Assembly: GCF_009834345.1 (NCBI RefSeq)
Contig: NZ_CP035042.1
Coordinates: forward strand, 558,001 to 622,000
DNA: 64,000 bases
Direction of reading: 5' to 3'
From: Billgrantia tianxiuensis
GTDB lineage: Bacteria > Pseudomonadota > Gammaproteobacteria > Pseudomonadales > Halomonadaceae
Below are positions 37,117-45,926 of the stretch, in pieces (position 1 is the stretch's first letter; each line of letters begins with the position of its first letter). The position numbers were made by a program, and so were the translations under genes. The notes below the pieces were generated by a model, which was not told the origin of the DNA, made no database searches, and was given only the letters and a program-made list of their open reading frames with translations.

Positions 37117-38570
37117 ATGTTCCAGAACCTCAGCGAGCGGCTCTCCCAGACGCTCAAGTCCATCAAGGGCCAGGCGCGCCTGACCGAGGACAACATCAAG
37201 GACACGCTGCGCGAAGTGCGCCGCGCGCTGCTCGAGGCCGACGTCGCCCTGCCGGTGGTCAAGGACTTCATCGAGCGGGTGCGCGAGCGCGCCGTGGGGC
37301 AGGAGGTATCGAAGAGCCTCTCGCCCGGCCAGCAGTTCGTCAAGATCGTCCAGCAGGAACTCGAGGCGACCATGGGCGAGGCCAACGAGGGCCTCTCGCT
37401 CAAGGGCTCGCCCGCGGTAGTGCTGATGGCCGGCCTGCAGGGCGCGGGCAAGACCACCTCCGTGGCCAAGTTGGCGCGTTACTTGAAGGAGCGTGAGAAG
37501 AAGAAAGTGCTGGTGGTTTCCGCCGATATCTATCGTCCGGCGGCCATCGACCAGCTCGAGACGCTGGCCGGTGAAGTGGGCGTCGACTTCTTCCCTCGCA
37601 AAGCGACCAGAAGCCGGTGGCCATCGCCGAGGCGGCGATCAGGCACGCCAAGATCCAGTTCCACGACGTGGTACTCGTCGATACCGCCGGTCGCCTGGCC
37701 ATCGATGAGGCCATGATGGCCGAGATCGCCGAGCTGCACCGGGCCTGCCAGCCGCAGGAAACCCTGTTCGTGGTCGATGCCATGACCGGCCAGGACGCCG
37801 CTAATACGGCCAAGGCGTTCCACGAGGCGCTGCCGCTGACCGGGGTGATCCTGACCAAGGCCGACGGCGACGCCCGCGGCGGTGCCGCGCTGTCGGTGCG
37901 TCACATCACCGGCAAGCCGATCAAGTTCATGGGGGTGGGCGAGAAAGTCGACGCCCTGGAACCTTTCCACCCGGACCGGGTGGCCTCGCGCATCCTCGGC
38001 ATGGGCGACGTGTTGTCGCTGATCGAGGAGGCCGAGCGCACCGTCGACAAGAAGAAGGCCGAGCAGCTGGCCAAGAAGGTCAAGAAGGGCGAGGGCTTCG
38101 ATCTCGAGGATTTCCGCGACCAGCTCCAGCAGCTCAAGAAGATGGGCGGCATGGGCGGCCTGCTCGGCAAGCTGCCGGGCATGGGTCAGATGGCCGAGCT
38201 GGCCCAGGGGCCGGGGCCGGAGAAGGAACTGGGCAAGCTCGAGGCGCTGATCAACTCGATGACGCCCCAGGAGCGACGTAAGCCCGAGATCATCAACGGT
38301 TCGCGCAAGCGCCGCATCGCCGCCGGTGCCGGCCTGCAGGTGCCCGACCTCAACCGTCTGCTCAAGCAGCACAAGCAGATGCAGAAGATGATGAAGAAGG
38401 CGGGCAAGAAGGGTGGCATGCAGAAGATGATGCGCGGCATGTCCGGTATGATGGGCGGCGGCGGTCCGGGCGGTCCGGGCGGTCCGGGCGGTCCGGGCGG
38501 TCCGGGCGGTCCGGGCGGTCCCGGTGGGATGGGTGGCATGGGCGGCCCTGGCGGCTTCCCCTGGCGATAA
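37117..38570 (+). CDS. ffh: Signal recognition particle protein Ffh (apparent frameshift)
   Basis: SRP54 GTPase that binds signal peptides with 4.5S RNA. N domain, G domain with GLQGAGKTT, then methionine-rich M domain (MQKMMKKAGKKGGMQKMMRG). The frame breaks at 37593-37595: CCC should be CCCC, restoring FFPSQSDQKPVAIAEAA (E. coli FFPSDVGQKPV). As the gene is essential this is read as a sequence deletion. The C-terminal tail is unusual: a glycine-proline repeat encoded by six or more 9-base units (38463-38525). The ATG at 37117 has GGAG upstream. About 484 residues. Confidence 0.93.
38463..38525 (+). repeat. Nine-base coding tandem repeat in ffh
   Basis: Six perfect tandem copies of GGTCCGGGC from 38463 to 38516, followed by a variant copy GGTCCCGGT. 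The unit length keeps the frame and encodes Gly-Gly-Pro repeats at the Ffh C-terminus. It is a minisatellite that can vary in copy number by slippage. Confidence 0.9.
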
Positions 38571-38651
38571 CCATGGAATGGCTGCGCAGAGGAGAGGGCG
38601 CGCTGCGTTGCGTAGGAGAGGAGCTGTGTTGGCGAGGCTCGAGAAAAGGGT

Positions 38652-38679
38652 TTCAAAGCGGGGCTGATTTCCGTAGAAT
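38652..38679 (+). promoter_or_regulatory. Candidate sigma-70 promoter for rpsP
   Basis: TTCAAA at 38652-38657 and TAGAAT at 38674-38679 with 16 bases between. The -10 box matches five of six bases. It lies in the 290-base gap before rpsP, which E. coli also uses to start the rpsP-rimM-trmD-rplS transcript. Confidence 0.45.
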
Positions 38680-38750
38680 GCTGCGTCTTCATGGCAGGAC
38701 CGTGGCTCTGCCCGGCTGCACGCTTGTAAAGAAAGTGACCGAATGACGCG

Positions 38751-38774
38751 AAAGCGGGTCCATGGACCCGCTTT
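38751..38774 (+). other. Perfect palindrome in the rpsP leader
   Basis: AAAGCGGGTCCA / TGGACCCGCTTT, a 24-base perfect palindrome 86 bases before rpsP. It could be a hairpin in the leader RNA (autogenous control by a ribosomal protein, or an attenuator) or an operator. There is no T-run for a simple terminator. The rest of the 38571-38860 gap shows nothing else recognised. Confidence 0.45.
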
Positions 38775-38860
38775 CCTGGCAGATGCCGAGAACCCCGGCC
38801 GTTCGCCGGGTCCGGCGCATCGGTATTAAACGTAACCTCAACCGAAGGATAGTCAACGCC

Positions 38861-39109
38861 ATGGTTACCATTCGTCTGGCACGTGGTGGCGCCAAGAAGC
38901 GTCCCTTCTACCACCTGACCGTGACCGATTCACGCAACTCCCGCGACGGCCGTTTCATCGAGCGTCTGGGCTTCTTCAACCCGATCGCTCGCGGTCAGGA
39001 AGAGCGTCTGCGCGTCGATCTGGACCGCGTTGCTCACTGGCAGGACCAGGGTGCACAGATGTCCGACCGCGTGGCCGAGCTGGTCAAGGAAGCCCGCAAG
39101 CAGGCCTGA
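38861..39109 (+). CDS. rpsP: 30S ribosomal protein S16
   Basis: An 82-residue S16: start [20 protein letters not shown], then [18 protein letters not shown], all family signatures. It is an early 16S rRNA assembly protein. AAGGAT lies 10 bases before the ATG. First gene of the rpsP-rimM-trmD-rplS operon, directly after ffh as in E. coli. Confidence 0.97.
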   Translation: MVTIRLARGGAKKRPFYHLTVTDSRNSRDGRFIERLGFFNPIARGQEERLRVDLDRVAHWQDQGAQMSDRVAELVKEARKQA

Positions 39110-39131
39110 GCCTGTGCAGTTCGGTGACGTC

Positions 39132-39688
39132 ATGAGCGAGCAGGCCGCACGCAGCGAACGCGACGACCATGTGGTGCTGGGCAAGTTGACCAGCCCCTAC
39201 GGTGTCAAGGGCTGGCTCAAGGTTTACTCCCATACCGGCCCGATGGACGGCATCCTCGAGTATTCCGAGTGGGTGCTGCGCCAAGGTGGCATCCTGAGTC
39301 GCCATCGTCTGCTGCAGGGGCGGCGTCACGGCAAGGGCCTGGTGGCCCTGCTGGAAGGCGTCGATTCGCGCGAGGCCGCCGAGCGCGTGGCCGGTGCCGA
39401 GATCCTGCTGCCCAAGACGGAGCTGCCCCAGCTCGAAGGCGACGAATATTACTGGCACCAGCTCGAAGGGCTCACGGTCGTGACTCGCGAGGGCACGGTG
39501 CTGGGGCGTGTCGCTTATCTGTTCGAAACCGGCGCCAACGACGTGCTAGTGGTCAAGGGCGACCCGCAGGGGGAGCCGCCGGCTATCGATGATCGTGAGC
39601 GTCTGCTGCCTTTCCTGCCGACGAGGTGATCGTCGAGGTGGATCTGGCGGGCGGCACCATGACCGTCGACTGGGACCCGGACTTTTGA
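39132..39688 (+). CDS. rimM: Ribosome maturation factor RimM (apparent frameshift)
   Basis: 16S processing factor of about 185 residues: [19 protein letters not shown], then the PRC-barrel segment [16 protein letters not shown], then the end. The frame stops early at LLPFLPTR near 39620; adding one G gives [28 protein letters not shown], the conserved RimM C-terminus. The break is a one-base deletion by this reading. The true stop is at 39686-39688. It lies in the operon between rpsP and trmD. Confidence 0.9.
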
Positions 39689-39726
39689 GCCTCGAGACAG
39701 AGGCCGGGGCGAGCGCAGCACCGGAC

Positions 39727-40514
39727 ATGTGGGTCGGCGTCGTGTCGCTGTTTCCCGAGATGTTCGAGGCCATCGCCCGGCACGGCGTCACCGGGAGGGC
39801 GGTCAGCCAGGGGCGAATTGCGCTGGAGTTCTGGAACCCGCGCGATTACGCCACCGACAGGCATCGCACCGTGGACGACCGGCCCTATGGTGGCGGCCCC
39901 GGCATGCTGATGAAGGTCGACACACTGCGCGCCGCCATCCACGCCGCTCGCGAGCGGGCAAGCGAGGCTACCGGCCAGCAGCCCAGGGTCATCTACCTGT
40001 CGCCCCAGGGGCGCAGGCTCGATCAGCAGGGCGTGCGCGAACTGGCTTCCGGTCCCCCAATAGTGGTGGTGGCCGGGCGCTACGAAGGCATCGATGAGCG
40101 TATCGTGGAGAGCGACATCGATGAAGAGTGGTCGATCGGCGACTATGTGCTCAGCGGCGGTGAGCTGCCGGCCATGGTACTGATCGACGCCGCGGCAAGA
40201 CTGGTTCCCGGCGTGCTGGGGCATCAGGACTCCGCGGTCGAGGACTCCTTCAACGAGGGCTGCTGGACTGCCCGCACTATACGCGCCCCGAAGAGATCGA
40301 CGGGCGGCGGGTGCCGGAGGTACTGCTCAGCGGCCATCACGGCGAGATCCGACGTTGGCGGCTCAAGCAGTCGCTGGGGCGGACTTGGCTGAGGCGCCCC
40401 GACCTGCTGGAAGGCAGGATGTTGAGCGCCGAGCAGCAGAAGCTGCTCGAGGAGTTCATCGAAGAATACGCCCTGTCAGGTGACAGGGCGGAGGTGCAGG
40501 ACGCGAGACGCTGA
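39727..40514 (+). CDS. trmD: tRNA (guanine-N1-)-methyltransferase TrmD (apparent frameshift)
   Basis: Makes m1G37 in tRNAs to prevent +1 frameshifting. The SPOUT knot is clear: [66 protein letters not shown]. About 262 residues. The frame breaks at 40260: one C is missing and adding it gives [20 protein letters not shown], the family sequence, then [27 protein letters not shown]. The family start MWVGVV at 39727 is used; a TTG at 39685 overlapping the rimM stop would add 14 plausible residues. Confidence 0.91.
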
Positions 40515-40659
40515 GGCTATGCCCCTTTGGGGCTCCCCATGCTGCGGACCTGCGTCACCCATCATCTCCCGCGCTCTCGAGCCAGACTCGGGCGCCGGGA
40601 TCACGCGCCGCCGTTGACCTTGTGAGGAGCGGCGGTGCCGAATACGAGGAGACATTGTC

Positions 40660-41016
40660 ATGAGCAGCAAGAACAAGGTGATCCAGGCGCTCGAAGCCGA
40701 GCAGATGAGCAAGCAGGTGCCGGAATTCGCCCCGGGCGACACCGTCGTTGTGCAGGTCAAGGTCAAGGAAGGCAACCGCGAGCGTCTCCAGGCTTTCGAA
40801 GGCGTGGTGATCGGCAAGCGTAACCGCGGTCTGAACTCCGCTTTCACCGTGCGCAAGATTTCCCACGGCGTTGGCGTCGAGCGTACCTTCCAGACCTACA
40901 GCCCGCTGGTTGACTCCATCGAAGTCAAGCGTCGCGGCGACGTGCGCCAGGCCAAGCTGTACTACCTGCGCGAGCGCAGTGGTAAGTCGGCTCGTATCAA
41001 GGAAAAGCTGTCGTAA
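40660..41016 (+). CDS. rplS: 50S ribosomal protein L19
   Basis: A 118-residue L19: start [15 protein letters not shown], then [29 protein letters not shown] and [15 protein letters not shown]. It sits at the 30S-50S interface. Last gene of the rpsP operon, 145 bases after trmD, and followed by a strong terminator. Confidence 0.97.
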   Translation: MSSKNKVIQALEAEQMSKQVPEFAPGDTVVVQVKVKEGNRERLQAFEGVVIGKRNRGLNSAFTVRKISHGVGVERTFQTYSPLVDSIEVKRRGDVRQAKLYYLRERSGKSARIKEKLS

Positions 41017-41073
41017 CGAAAGCGTGCGCGGGTCGTGTCCGAGTCCGGCCCGCTCGTGGTTTCGTTGTGCCGC

Positions 41074-41106
41074 AAGCCCCGCCACCGCTCACGCGGGGCG
41101 GGGCTT
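41074..41106 (+). terminator. Terminator after rplS
   Basis: AAGCCCCGC / GCGGGGCTT hairpin followed by CGTCGTTT, about 60 bases past the rplS stop. It closes the ribosomal operon. Confidence 0.75.
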
Positions 41107-41182
41107 CGTCGTTTCAGGCCGTGCCTGCGCATGGGGCTCAGGCCCGTGCATGGGTGCCGGCTCTGCGTATGGAGAGTAGGGC

Positions 41183-42085
41183 ATGCTCCCTGACGCCCGA
41201 TCCTTGGTCCTGATCGAGTCCTTCCTCGATGCCCTGTGGCTCGAGCGTGGGGCGAGCGAGCACACGCTCTCGGCCTATCGGCGTGACCTGGAGGCCTGGG
41301 CGGCCCGACTGGTGGAGGCAGGCGGCGATCTGCTCACGCCGGATGAGGCGCTGCTGCCGGCCTGGCTCGATGAACGACGCCGGGCTGGTTATCAACTGCG
41401 CAGCAACGCCCGGCTGCTCTCCAGCCTGCGCGGCTTCTACCGCTGGGCGCTGGCCGAGGGGCGCATCGAGCGCGATCCGCTGGCCGAGGTGCGTTTACCA
41501 CGGGTACGCCCCAACCTGCCGGATACCCTGGAAGAGGACGAGGTGGAGCGCCTGCTGGCGGCGCCGGACCTGGCCACCGATCTCGGCCTGCGTGATCGTG
41601 CCATGCTCGAGGTGCTGTATGGCTGCGGCCTGCGGGTATCGGAGCTGGTGGGGCTCAGCGTGGATGCCGTCAACCTGCGTCAGGGTGTGGTGCGGGTGCG
41701 CGGCAAGGGCGACAAGGATCGGCTGGTCCCGTTGGGGGAGGAGGCCGTACACTGGCTGACACGCTACATGCGCAGTGCCCGTGGGGCGCTGATGAGCGAT
41801 GCGACGCGGCCGGCCCTGTTTCCCGGGCGTGGCGACAATACCATGACCCGTCAGACTTTTTGGCACCGGATCAAGGCGCACGCACGTACGGCTGGTATCA
41901 CCCGACCGTTGTCACCGCATACGTTGCGGCATGCTTTCGCCACACATCTTTTGAATCATGGGGCCAACCTGCGTGTCGTACAGTTGCTGCTCGGTCACAG
42001 CGACCTGTCGACCACCCAGATCTATACCCATGTTGCGCAGGCGCGACTCGAAGCCCTGCATGCCGAACATCATCCTCGAGGCTGA
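41183..42085 (+). CDS. xerD: Site-specific tyrosine recombinase XerD
   Basis: A 300-residue integrase-family recombinase that resolves chromosome dimers at dif with XerC. Catalytic residues are all present: R151, K175 (GKGDKDR), H246 and R249 (HTLRHAFATH), H272 (LLGHSDLST) and Y281 (TQIYTHV). The wording, the length and the neighbour dsbC match XerD of E. coli and Pseudomonas rather than XerC. Four bases separate it from dsbC. Confidence 0.94.
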   Translation: MLPDARSLVLIESFLDALWLERGASEHTLSAYRRDLEAWAARLVEAGGDLLTPDEALLPAWLDERRRAGYQLRSNARLLSSLRGFYRWALAEGRIERDPLAEVRLPRVRPNLPDTLEEDEVERLLAAPDLATDLGLRDRAMLEVLYGCGLRVSELVGLSVDAVNLRQGVVRVRGKGDKDRLVPLGEEAVHWLTRYMRSARGALMSDATRPALFPGRGDNTMTRQTFWHRIKAHARTAGITRPLSPHTLRHAFATHLLNHGANLRVVQLLLGHSDLSTTQIYTHVAQARLEALHAEHHPRG

Positions 42086-42088
42086 CAC

Positions 42089-42844
42089 ATGACTGCGTTA
42101 TCCGATCGTATCGCCAGCACTCTGTTTGCGCTGACCCTTCCTGTCGCAGCGCTGTTGCTGCCCAATGTCGCCCAGGCCGACGCGGCCGAGCGGCTGGCTG
42201 AGCGCCTGAAGGTGAACGGCCAGCCGATGCCCGTGGCCAGCGTTCACGAGACACCGCTGCCTGACTTCTTCCAGGTGCGCCTGGAAACCGGCGAAGCTTT
42301 TTACAGTGACGCCGAAGGAAAATACTTCCTAGTGGGCGATCTCTACGAGAATGGCAGCGGTGGGCTAACCAACTTGACCGAGCAGGCGCGTAACGTCGAG
42401 CGTGCCGAACAGCTTGCCCAGGTGCCGGAGAGTGAGCGCGTGGTCTTCCGTGGCACTGGTGACAGCCGGGCCGAAATCGTCGTGTTCACCGATACCACCT
42501 GTCCTTACTGCCGCCAATTCCACGAGGAGGTATCGGCGCTCAACGAGAGAGGGATCGAGGTACACTATCTGGCGTTTCCCCGGGCCGGCATGAACTCCCA
42601 AGGGGCGCGTATCCTCGAGCAGATCTGGTGCGCCGACAACCGCAGCGAGGCAATGAACGCAGGCAAGCGGCAGGAGACGCTGTCGGGCGGCAGCGACTGC
42701 GACAATCCGGTCGAGGATCAGTATCATCTGGGCATGGCCGTGGGCGTACAAGGGACGCCGGCCATCGTACTGCCCGATGGTCGACTGGTGCCGGGCTACG
42801 TGCCCGCCGAACGCCTGGCCGACATGCTCGGCCTGGCAGAGTAA
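42089..42844 (+). CDS. dsbC: Thiol:disulfide interchange protein DsbC
   Basis: A 251-residue periplasmic disulfide isomerase. Signal peptide, cleaved about after residue 30 (VAQA); N-terminal dimerisation domain; thioredoxin domain with active site C138-P-Y-C141 (TDTTCPYCRQF) and cis-proline in QGTPAIVL. A second cysteine pair lies in IWCADN and GGSDCDNP, as in E. coli DsbC. It follows xerD as in E. coli. Confidence 0.94.
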   Translation: MTALSDRIASTLFALTLPVAALLLPNVAQADAAERLAERLKVNGQPMPVASVHETPLPDFFQVRLETGEAFYSDAEGKYFLVGDLYENGSGGLTNLTEQARNVERAEQLAQVPESERVVFRGTGDSRAEIVVFTDTTCPYCRQFHEEVSALNERGIEVHYLAFPRAGMNSQGARILEQIWCADNRSEAMNAGKRQETLSGGSDCDNPVEDQYHLGMAVGVQGTPAIVLPDGRLVPGYVPAERLADMLGLAE

Positions 42845-42965
42845 CCGGCCAAGCCGCTAGCCAAGCAACGGACGAGTAACAGGCAGAGTCACAAGCGGCG
42901 GCAGCTCAAGTACTGCCGGCCGCAATCAGAACGCTGGACATTGACATCATCAGGGGAGCAGGACA

Positions 42966-44282
42966 TTGAAACCGGTGAGAGTGGGAATCTGTGGTCTGGG
43001 TACCGTCGGCGGCGGTACCTTCAACGTACTGACGCGCAATGCCGATGAAATTGCGCGGCGGGCCGGCCGCCCTATCGTGATCGAGCAGGTGGCGCTGCGC
43101 AGCCCCAACCCGGAGTGCGACCTCACCGGTATCAAGACCACCAACGACGTGTTCGAGGTGGCCCGCAATCCCGATGTCGACGTTCTGGTCGAGCTGGTCG
43201 GTGGCTATGACCTGGCCCGCGAGCTGGTGCTCACCGCCATTGCCAACGGCAAGCATGTGGTCACCGCCAACAAGGCACTGATTGCCGTGCACGGCAACGA
43301 GATCTTCCAGGCGGCCCACGAACAGGGCGTGATCGTGGCTTTCGAAGCCGCCGTGGCCGGTGGCATCCCGGTGATCAAGTCGCTGCGCGAGGGCCTTGGC
43401 GCCAACCGCATCGAATGGGTGGCCGGCATCATCAATGGCACCGGCAACTACATCCTCACCCACATGCGCAGCGAAGGCCGCGCCTTCGAGGACGTGCTCG
43501 CCGAAGCCCAGGCGCTGGGCTACGCCGAAGCCGATCCCACTTTCGACGTCGAAGGCATCGATGCCGCCCACAAGCTGACCATCCTGGCCTCCATCGCCTA
43601 CGGTGTGCCGCTGCAGTTCGAGAAGGCCTACACCGAGGGCATCTCCCGGGTCACCGCCGAGGACGTCGAGCAGGCCGACAACTTGGGTTACACCATCAAG
43701 CATCTGGGCATCTCCAAGCGCACCGATGCGGGGCTCGAGCTGCGCGTGCATCCGACCCTGATCCCCAAGGAGCGACTGCTGGCCAATGTGCACGGCGTCA
43801 AGAACGCCATCGCCATCATGGGCGACGCCGTGGGGCCGACGCTCTACTACGGCGCCGGTGCCGGCTCGGAGCCCACCGCCTCGGCGGTGGTGGCCGACCT
43901 GCTCGACGTCGCCCGCGACATCGCTACCGACCACCACTACCGCGTGCCTTACCTGGCCTTCAGCGGCATCGGCGAGGACGACGGCGGCCTGCCGATCCTG
44001 CCCATGGAGGACATCGTCACGGCTTATTACCTGAGGCTGTTGGCGGTGGATCGTCCTGGTGTGCTGGCGCGAGTTGCGACCATTCTTTCCGAGCAGGGCA
44101 TCTCCATCGAGGCGCTGGTGCAGAAGGAGGCGACCGAAGGTGAGCTGGTGCCGATCATCCTGCTGACCCACAGCTGCCGCGAAAAGCAGATGAACGAGGC
44201 GATCCGCCAGATCGAGTCGATGGCCGACATCGCCGGACCGGTAACACGCATTCGCGTTGAGTCGCTGGACGAGCAGGAATAA
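42966..44282 (+). CDS. hom: Homoserine dehydrogenase
   Basis: A 438-residue NAD(P)-dependent homoserine dehydrogenase, linking aspartate semialdehyde to homoserine for threonine and methionine. N-terminal Rossmann motif VGICGLGTVGGGT, the catalytic-region KHVVTANKALIA and GIINGTGNYIL, and a C-terminal ACT domain (LLAVDRPGVLARVATILSEQGISIE), which implies feedback control by threonine. It is monofunctional, with no aspartokinase. Starts at TTG 42966. Three bases separate it from thrC. Confidence 0.95.
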   Translation: MKPVRVGICGLGTVGGGTFNVLTRNADEIARRAGRPIVIEQVALRSPNPECDLTGIKTTNDVFEVARNPDVDVLVELVGGYDLARELVLTAIANGKHVVTANKALIAVHGNEIFQAAHEQGVIVAFEAAVAGGIPVIKSLREGLGANRIEWVAGIINGTGNYILTHMRSEGRAFEDVLAEAQALGYAEADPTFDVEGIDAAHKLTILASIAYGVPLQFEKAYTEGISRVTAEDVEQADNLGYTIKHLGISKRTDAGLELRVHPTLIPKERLLANVHGVKNAIAIMGDAVGPTLYYGAGAGSEPTASAVVADLLDVARDIATDHHYRVPYLAFSGIGEDDGGLPILPMEDIVTAYYLRLLAVDRPGVLARVATILSEQGISIEALVQKEATEGELVPIILLTHSCREKQMNEAIRQIESMADIAGPVTRIRVESLDEQE

Positions 44283-44285
44283 ATC

Positions 44286-45674
44286 ATGCGCTATATCAGT
44301 ACTCGTGGGCAGGCGCCTACGCTTTCTTTCGAAGAAGTCGTGCTGACCGGCATGGCCAGCGACGGCGGACTCTACGTGCCGGAGACCATCCCGCAGCTCT
44401 CCCGTGAAGAGCTCGCCGGCATGGCCGGGCTCTCCTACGCCGAGATCGCCTTCCGCGTAATGAAGCCCTACGTCAACGGCGAGATCGGCGACGAGACCTT
44501 CCGCGGTATCGTGCGCGAGGCCTACGCCACCTTCAGCCACGACGCCGTGGTGCCGCTCAACCAGCTCGACGCCAACCACTTCCTGCTGGAGCTTTTCCAC
44601 GGCCCCACGCTGGCGTTCAAGGATGTCGCGCTACAACTGCTCGGGCGTATCCTCGACCACTTCCTGGCCAAGCGCGGCGAGCGCGCGGTGATCATGGGAG
44701 CGACCTCGGGCGACACCGGCTCGGCGGCGATCGAAGGCTGTCGCCACTGTGACAACCTCGACATCTTCATCCTCCACCCACATAACCGGGTCTCCGAGGT
44801 GCAGCGTCGCCAGATGACCTCGGTGCTGGCCGACAACGTCTTCAACATCGCCATCGAAGGCAACTTCGACGACGCACAGGCGATGGTCAAGGCCAGCTTC
44901 GCCGACCAGGGCTTCCTCGACGGTACCCGCCTGGTGGCGGTGAACTCGATCAACTGGGCGCGCATCATGGCCCAGATCGTCTACTACGTGGCCGCCGGCG
45001 TGGCGCTGGGGGCGTCGCACCGTCAGGTCAGCTTCTGCGTGCCTTCGGCCAACTTCGGTAACGTCTTCGCCGGCTACATGGCCTATCGCATGGGGCTGCC
45101 GGTCAAGCAGTTCATCATCGCCACCAATGCCAACGACATCCTGCACCGGACCATCGCCGCCAACGACTTCTCCAAGCAGGAGCTCAAGGCGACCCTGGCA
45201 CCCTCCATGGACATCGTGGTGTCGTCCAACTTCGAGCGCCTGCTGTTCGAGGCTTATGAGCGTGACGGTGCCGCCGTGGCCGCGCTGCTCGAGCGTTTCC
45301 AGGCCGAGCCCACGGCGCTGGCGGACGCCCCCCTGGCCCGGTTGCGCGAGCTGTTTGCCAGCCATAGCGTCGACGATGCCACCATCCTCGAGGTGATTCG
45401 CGAGGCGCACCATCGCACCAAGGAAGTACTCGACCCGCACACCGCCACCGGCTACCGCGCCGCCGAGCGCGCCCGGGCCGACGCCGAGACGCCGATGATC
45501 ACCCTGGCCACGGCCCACCCGGCCAAGTTCGCCGAGGCGGTGGTCAAGGCGGGCTTCCCCGGCGTGCCGCTGCCGCCGCACATGGACGACCTGCTCGAAC
45601 GTGAGGAGCGCTACACCGTGCTGCCGGCGGAGCTGGCGAAGGTGCAGACATTCGTGGCCGAAAATCGTCGCTAA
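44286..45674 (+). CDS. thrC: Threonine synthase
   Basis: A 462-residue PLP enzyme converting O-phosphohomoserine to threonine. The PLP lysine is in HGPTLAFKDVALQLLG and the phosphate-binding loop in GATSGDTGSAAIEGC. The length and the start MRYISTRGQAPTLSFEEV match the long gammaproteobacterial form. Co-transcribed with hom. Confidence 0.95.
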   Translation: MRYISTRGQAPTLSFEEVVLTGMASDGGLYVPETIPQLSREELAGMAGLSYAEIAFRVMKPYVNGEIGDETFRGIVREAYATFSHDAVVPLNQLDANHFLLELFHGPTLAFKDVALQLLGRILDHFLAKRGERAVIMGATSGDTGSAAIEGCRHCDNLDIFILHPHNRVSEVQRRQMTSVLADNVFNIAIEGNFDDAQAMVKASFADQGFLDGTRLVAVNSINWARIMAQIVYYVAAGVALGASHRQVSFCVPSANFGNVFAGYMAYRMGLPVKQFIIATNANDILHRTIAANDFSKQELKATLAPSMDIVVSSNFERLLFEAYERDGAAVAALLERFQAEPTALADAPLARLRELFASHSVDDATILEVIREAHHRTKEVLDPHTATGYRAAERARADAETPMITLATAHPAKFAEAVVKAGFPGVPLPPHMDDLLEREERYTVLPAELAKVQTFVAENRR

Positions 45675-45926
45675 AGCTGAATGCCGGAGCCTGTAGCGAG
45701 GGCGCCGGGGAAAGGCCTCGGGAAGTCTCGATGCCGCTGGCGCCAAATGCCCGCTCAGGGCTGATCCGGCGACAGGCCTACGAGGGGGCGCTGTGAACCC
45801 TTCCCTGGGCGCTACTTTTGCCATCCATGGCAAAAGACCCCCTCTTCGGCCTGTCCCCGGCGCCCTTCGCTCGGCACGCCGTTTCCATCGCCGTGTACCA
45901 TCGGATGCGAACCAGAGGAGCCACGC
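45675..45926. repeat. Structured intergenic element between thrC and recJ
   Basis: A 252-base gap rich in short inverted repeats, including CTTTTGCC at 45815-45822 and GGCAAAAG at 45829-45836 around ATCCAT, and GGCGCC segments. Its look (GGGCGCCGGGG, CCTACGAGGGGGCGCTG) resembles extragenic repeats I recall from Halomonas genomes, but only one copy is present in this window, so the repeat claim is unproven. The 45815-45836 hairpin may terminate the hom-thrC transcript. Confidence 0.4.

Noticed and set aside
38463..38525. Repeat array resembling CRISPR or other non-coding repeats
   Set aside because: The unit is 9 bases, in frame and within ffh, with no spacers; it is a coding minisatellite.
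42845..42965. Threonine attenuator before hom
   Set aside because: No leader peptide rich in Thr/Ile codons and no paired terminator-antiterminator was seen in the 121-base gap.
42906..44600. 564-codon minus-strand open frame over hom
   Set aside because: Shadow of homoserine dehydrogenase, which has all family motifs on the plus strand.
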